This document shows positions 6,654 to 7,301 of a stretch of DNA of 7,301 nucleotides, in pieces. The stretch covers positions 1 through 7,301 of the forward strand of contig JAHDIL010000085.1 in the NCBI GenBank assembly GCA_020630835.1, in the 5' to 3' direction. The DNA comes from Verrucomicrobiota bacterium. GTDB lineage: Bacteria; Verrucomicrobiota; Verrucomicrobiia; Verrucomicrobiales; DEV007. Each line of letters begins with the position of its first letter. Position 1 is the first letter of the stretch. A program made the translations under genes and the position numbers. Below the pieces are notes generated by a model. It did not search any database. It was not told where the DNA came from and worked only from the letters and a program-made list of their open reading frames with translations.

Positions 6654-6743
6654 GTTTGCCCAGCTGCTACTCTTAGATCTACGTTCTTTCTCATCATCAG
6701 ATGCCTAGTTTTTCGATGGTCCCATAAAAAGAGGGTAGGCGAG

Positions 6744-7301
6744 TCATTTGGCTTCCGTTGCATAGACGCGCACTTTTTCCGCGACCTGCTTAGCCGAGCC
6801 GCCATCGTAGCGAAGAGTCCAGACCTTTTCAACGACCATCCCGCCGAAAGTGCCCCGGCTTACGGCTTCTACCGTGGAGCCGTCTACGGACAGCAGGCTA
6901 GCTACGCGAGTGCGTTCCGGTTCAGAGAGCGCGAGGATCGCTACCACTTCCTCCACCGACTGAAACCGGCTATCGTCGCTAGTGTGACGCACGCCATCCG
7001 GCCCCAGCCGCCGGTCCATCAGGATCTGCACGCGATCCTCGCCAGCCAGGGATAAGGCATCGATCAAGGGAGCCTCCGCCTCATTGATATCTAGAAGCCC
7101 ATCACCGCGCACGGTGAAAAAATCCCTCCAGTTTGGACGCAGTGTCAGGACATCGTCGAAACCGAAAACCAGAGTCATTTCAGAGAGGCTTGCGAAGGGG
7201 CGATTATAGGGTTCCCCTTCACGTCCGTTGCGAGAATAATCTCCGATTTCGGCGCCTCCGCCTGTTACGACGTCATCCGTATCCACCCAAACGACCATGC
7301 G
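6744..7301 (-). CDS. gspK: Minor pseudopilin GspK (3' part; 5' end outside window)
   Basis: GspK is the large minor pseudopilin that tips the pseudopilus with GspI and GspJ. About 185 residues are visible. The frame stays open to the window edge, with an Arg codon before the first visible Met, so the N-terminal prepilin signal is not seen. The GspK signature is clear near the start of the visible part: WVDTDDVVTGGGAE (5-18 from the visible Met), then Y, then RPFASLSEMTLVFGFDD, which matches the family run of D-W-x-D-x-D, G-x-E and an SLxEL(R/L)LV core. DGLLDINEAEAPLIDAL then corresponds to the family INxNTAxxxxL segment, with NTA replaced by EAE. The C-terminus (about 135-184) is beta-rich and ends VRVYATEAK. 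The gene lies upstream of gspL, as in standard T2SS order, but is separated from it by 251 nt. Its presence is strong evidence for a T2SS over a type IV pilus cluster. Confidence 0.88.
   Translation of the reverse strand, partial: RMVVWVDTDDVVTGGGAEIGDYSRNGREGEPYNRPFASLSEMTLVFGFDDVLTLRPNWRDFFTVRGDGLLDINEAEAPLIDALSLAGEDRVQILMDRRLGPDGVRHTSDDSRFQSVEEVVAILALSEPERTRVASLLSVDGSTVEAVSRGTFGGMVVEKVWTLRYDGGSAKQVAEKVRVYATEAK

Larger units (their letters stand above)
6493..6743. other. 251-nt non-coding gap between gspK and gspL
   Basis: This gap is unusually long for an otherwise tightly packed gene run. I find no convincing gene in it. The longest minus-strand frame runs from within the end of gspK to a TAG at 6539-6541; starting at its ATG near 6697 it would give only 52 unremarkable residues. 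I see no clear sigma-70 promoter and no T-rich terminator. It does contain a long imperfect inverted repeat (6598-6653), related 13-nt words (6531-6543, 6601-6613, 6638-6650) and a G9 run (6505-6513). It may be an untranslated region with an internal promoter or RNA structure, or the remains of an inserted element. Confidence 0.6.

Noticed and set aside
6493..6743. Sigma-70 promoter for gspL
   Set aside because: No pair of -35 and -10 hexamers with sensible spacing was convincing on the minus strand.
6539..6832. Minus-strand open frame of 97 codons overlapping the 3' end of gspK and filling part of the gap
   Set aside because: Its first half is gspK sequence in another frame. The remainder (52 residues from the ATG near 6697) has no membrane segment, domain or ribosome site, and it includes both arms of the inverted repeat.
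6549..7055. Plus-strand open frame of 168 codons with a signal-peptide-like start
   Set aside because: It needs a TTG start, lies mostly antisense to the well-supported gspK, and its sequence resembles no protein I know.
1..7301. Type IV pilus assembly cluster as an alternative to a T2SS
   Set aside because: The GspG calcium-loop signature and the GspK WVDTDD...GGAE signature are T2SS-specific, even though the L-M-X-D order resembles pilMNOPQ.

Overview
The window is almost entirely type II secretion system (T2SS) genes. It holds eight coding regions, two of them cut by the window edges, and no tRNA, rRNA, CRISPR array or mobile element that I can see. Base composition is balanced to slightly GC-rich and most starts lack a good Shine-Dalgarno sequence. 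The locus is split rather than one gspC-to-gspM run, the secretin is rich in Gly/Asn, and the pseudopilins look divergent. Together these point to a free-living Gram-negative outside the classical Proteobacteria. Verrucomicrobiota (Opitutae-like) is my best guess, but that is inference from gene style and not from a marker gene.

Layout. On the plus strand (1-1501) lie the 3' end of gspF (inner-membrane platform protein), gspG (major pseudopilin) and a gspH-type minor pseudopilin, with gaps of 18 and 15 nt. On the minus strand, reading from the right edge, lie the 3' part of gspK (7301-6744), a 251-nt non-coding gap, a gspL-like gene (6492-5269), a gspM-like gene (about 5217-4699), an unnamed 249-aa gene placed and shaped like a GspC/PilP bridging protein (4709-3960), and gspD, the outer-membrane secretin (3952-1532). 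The two groups converge with only 30 nt between the gspH and gspD stop codons.

How they work together. GspG forms the periplasmic pseudopilus, with GspH and GspK as minor subunits that initiate or tip it. GspF, GspL and GspM form the inner-membrane platform that couples pilus growth to the cytoplasmic ATPase GspE, which is not in the window and probably lies upstream of gspF. GspD is the outer-membrane channel. The 249-aa protein is the best candidate to link platform and secretin. The minus-strand order L-M-X-D mirrors pilM-N-O-P-Q of type IV pili, which supports that reading. gspI and gspJ are not visible and would be expected upstream of gspK, beyond the right edge.

Points worth a second look are the unnamed bridging candidate, an Ala instead of Gly at the GspG cleavage site behind a long 21-residue leader, large low-complexity inserts in GspD, a structured gspK-gspL gap carrying a G9 homopolymer and a long imperfect inverted repeat, and a palindrome filling the gspL-gspM spacer. 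I see no wholly new biological system here.
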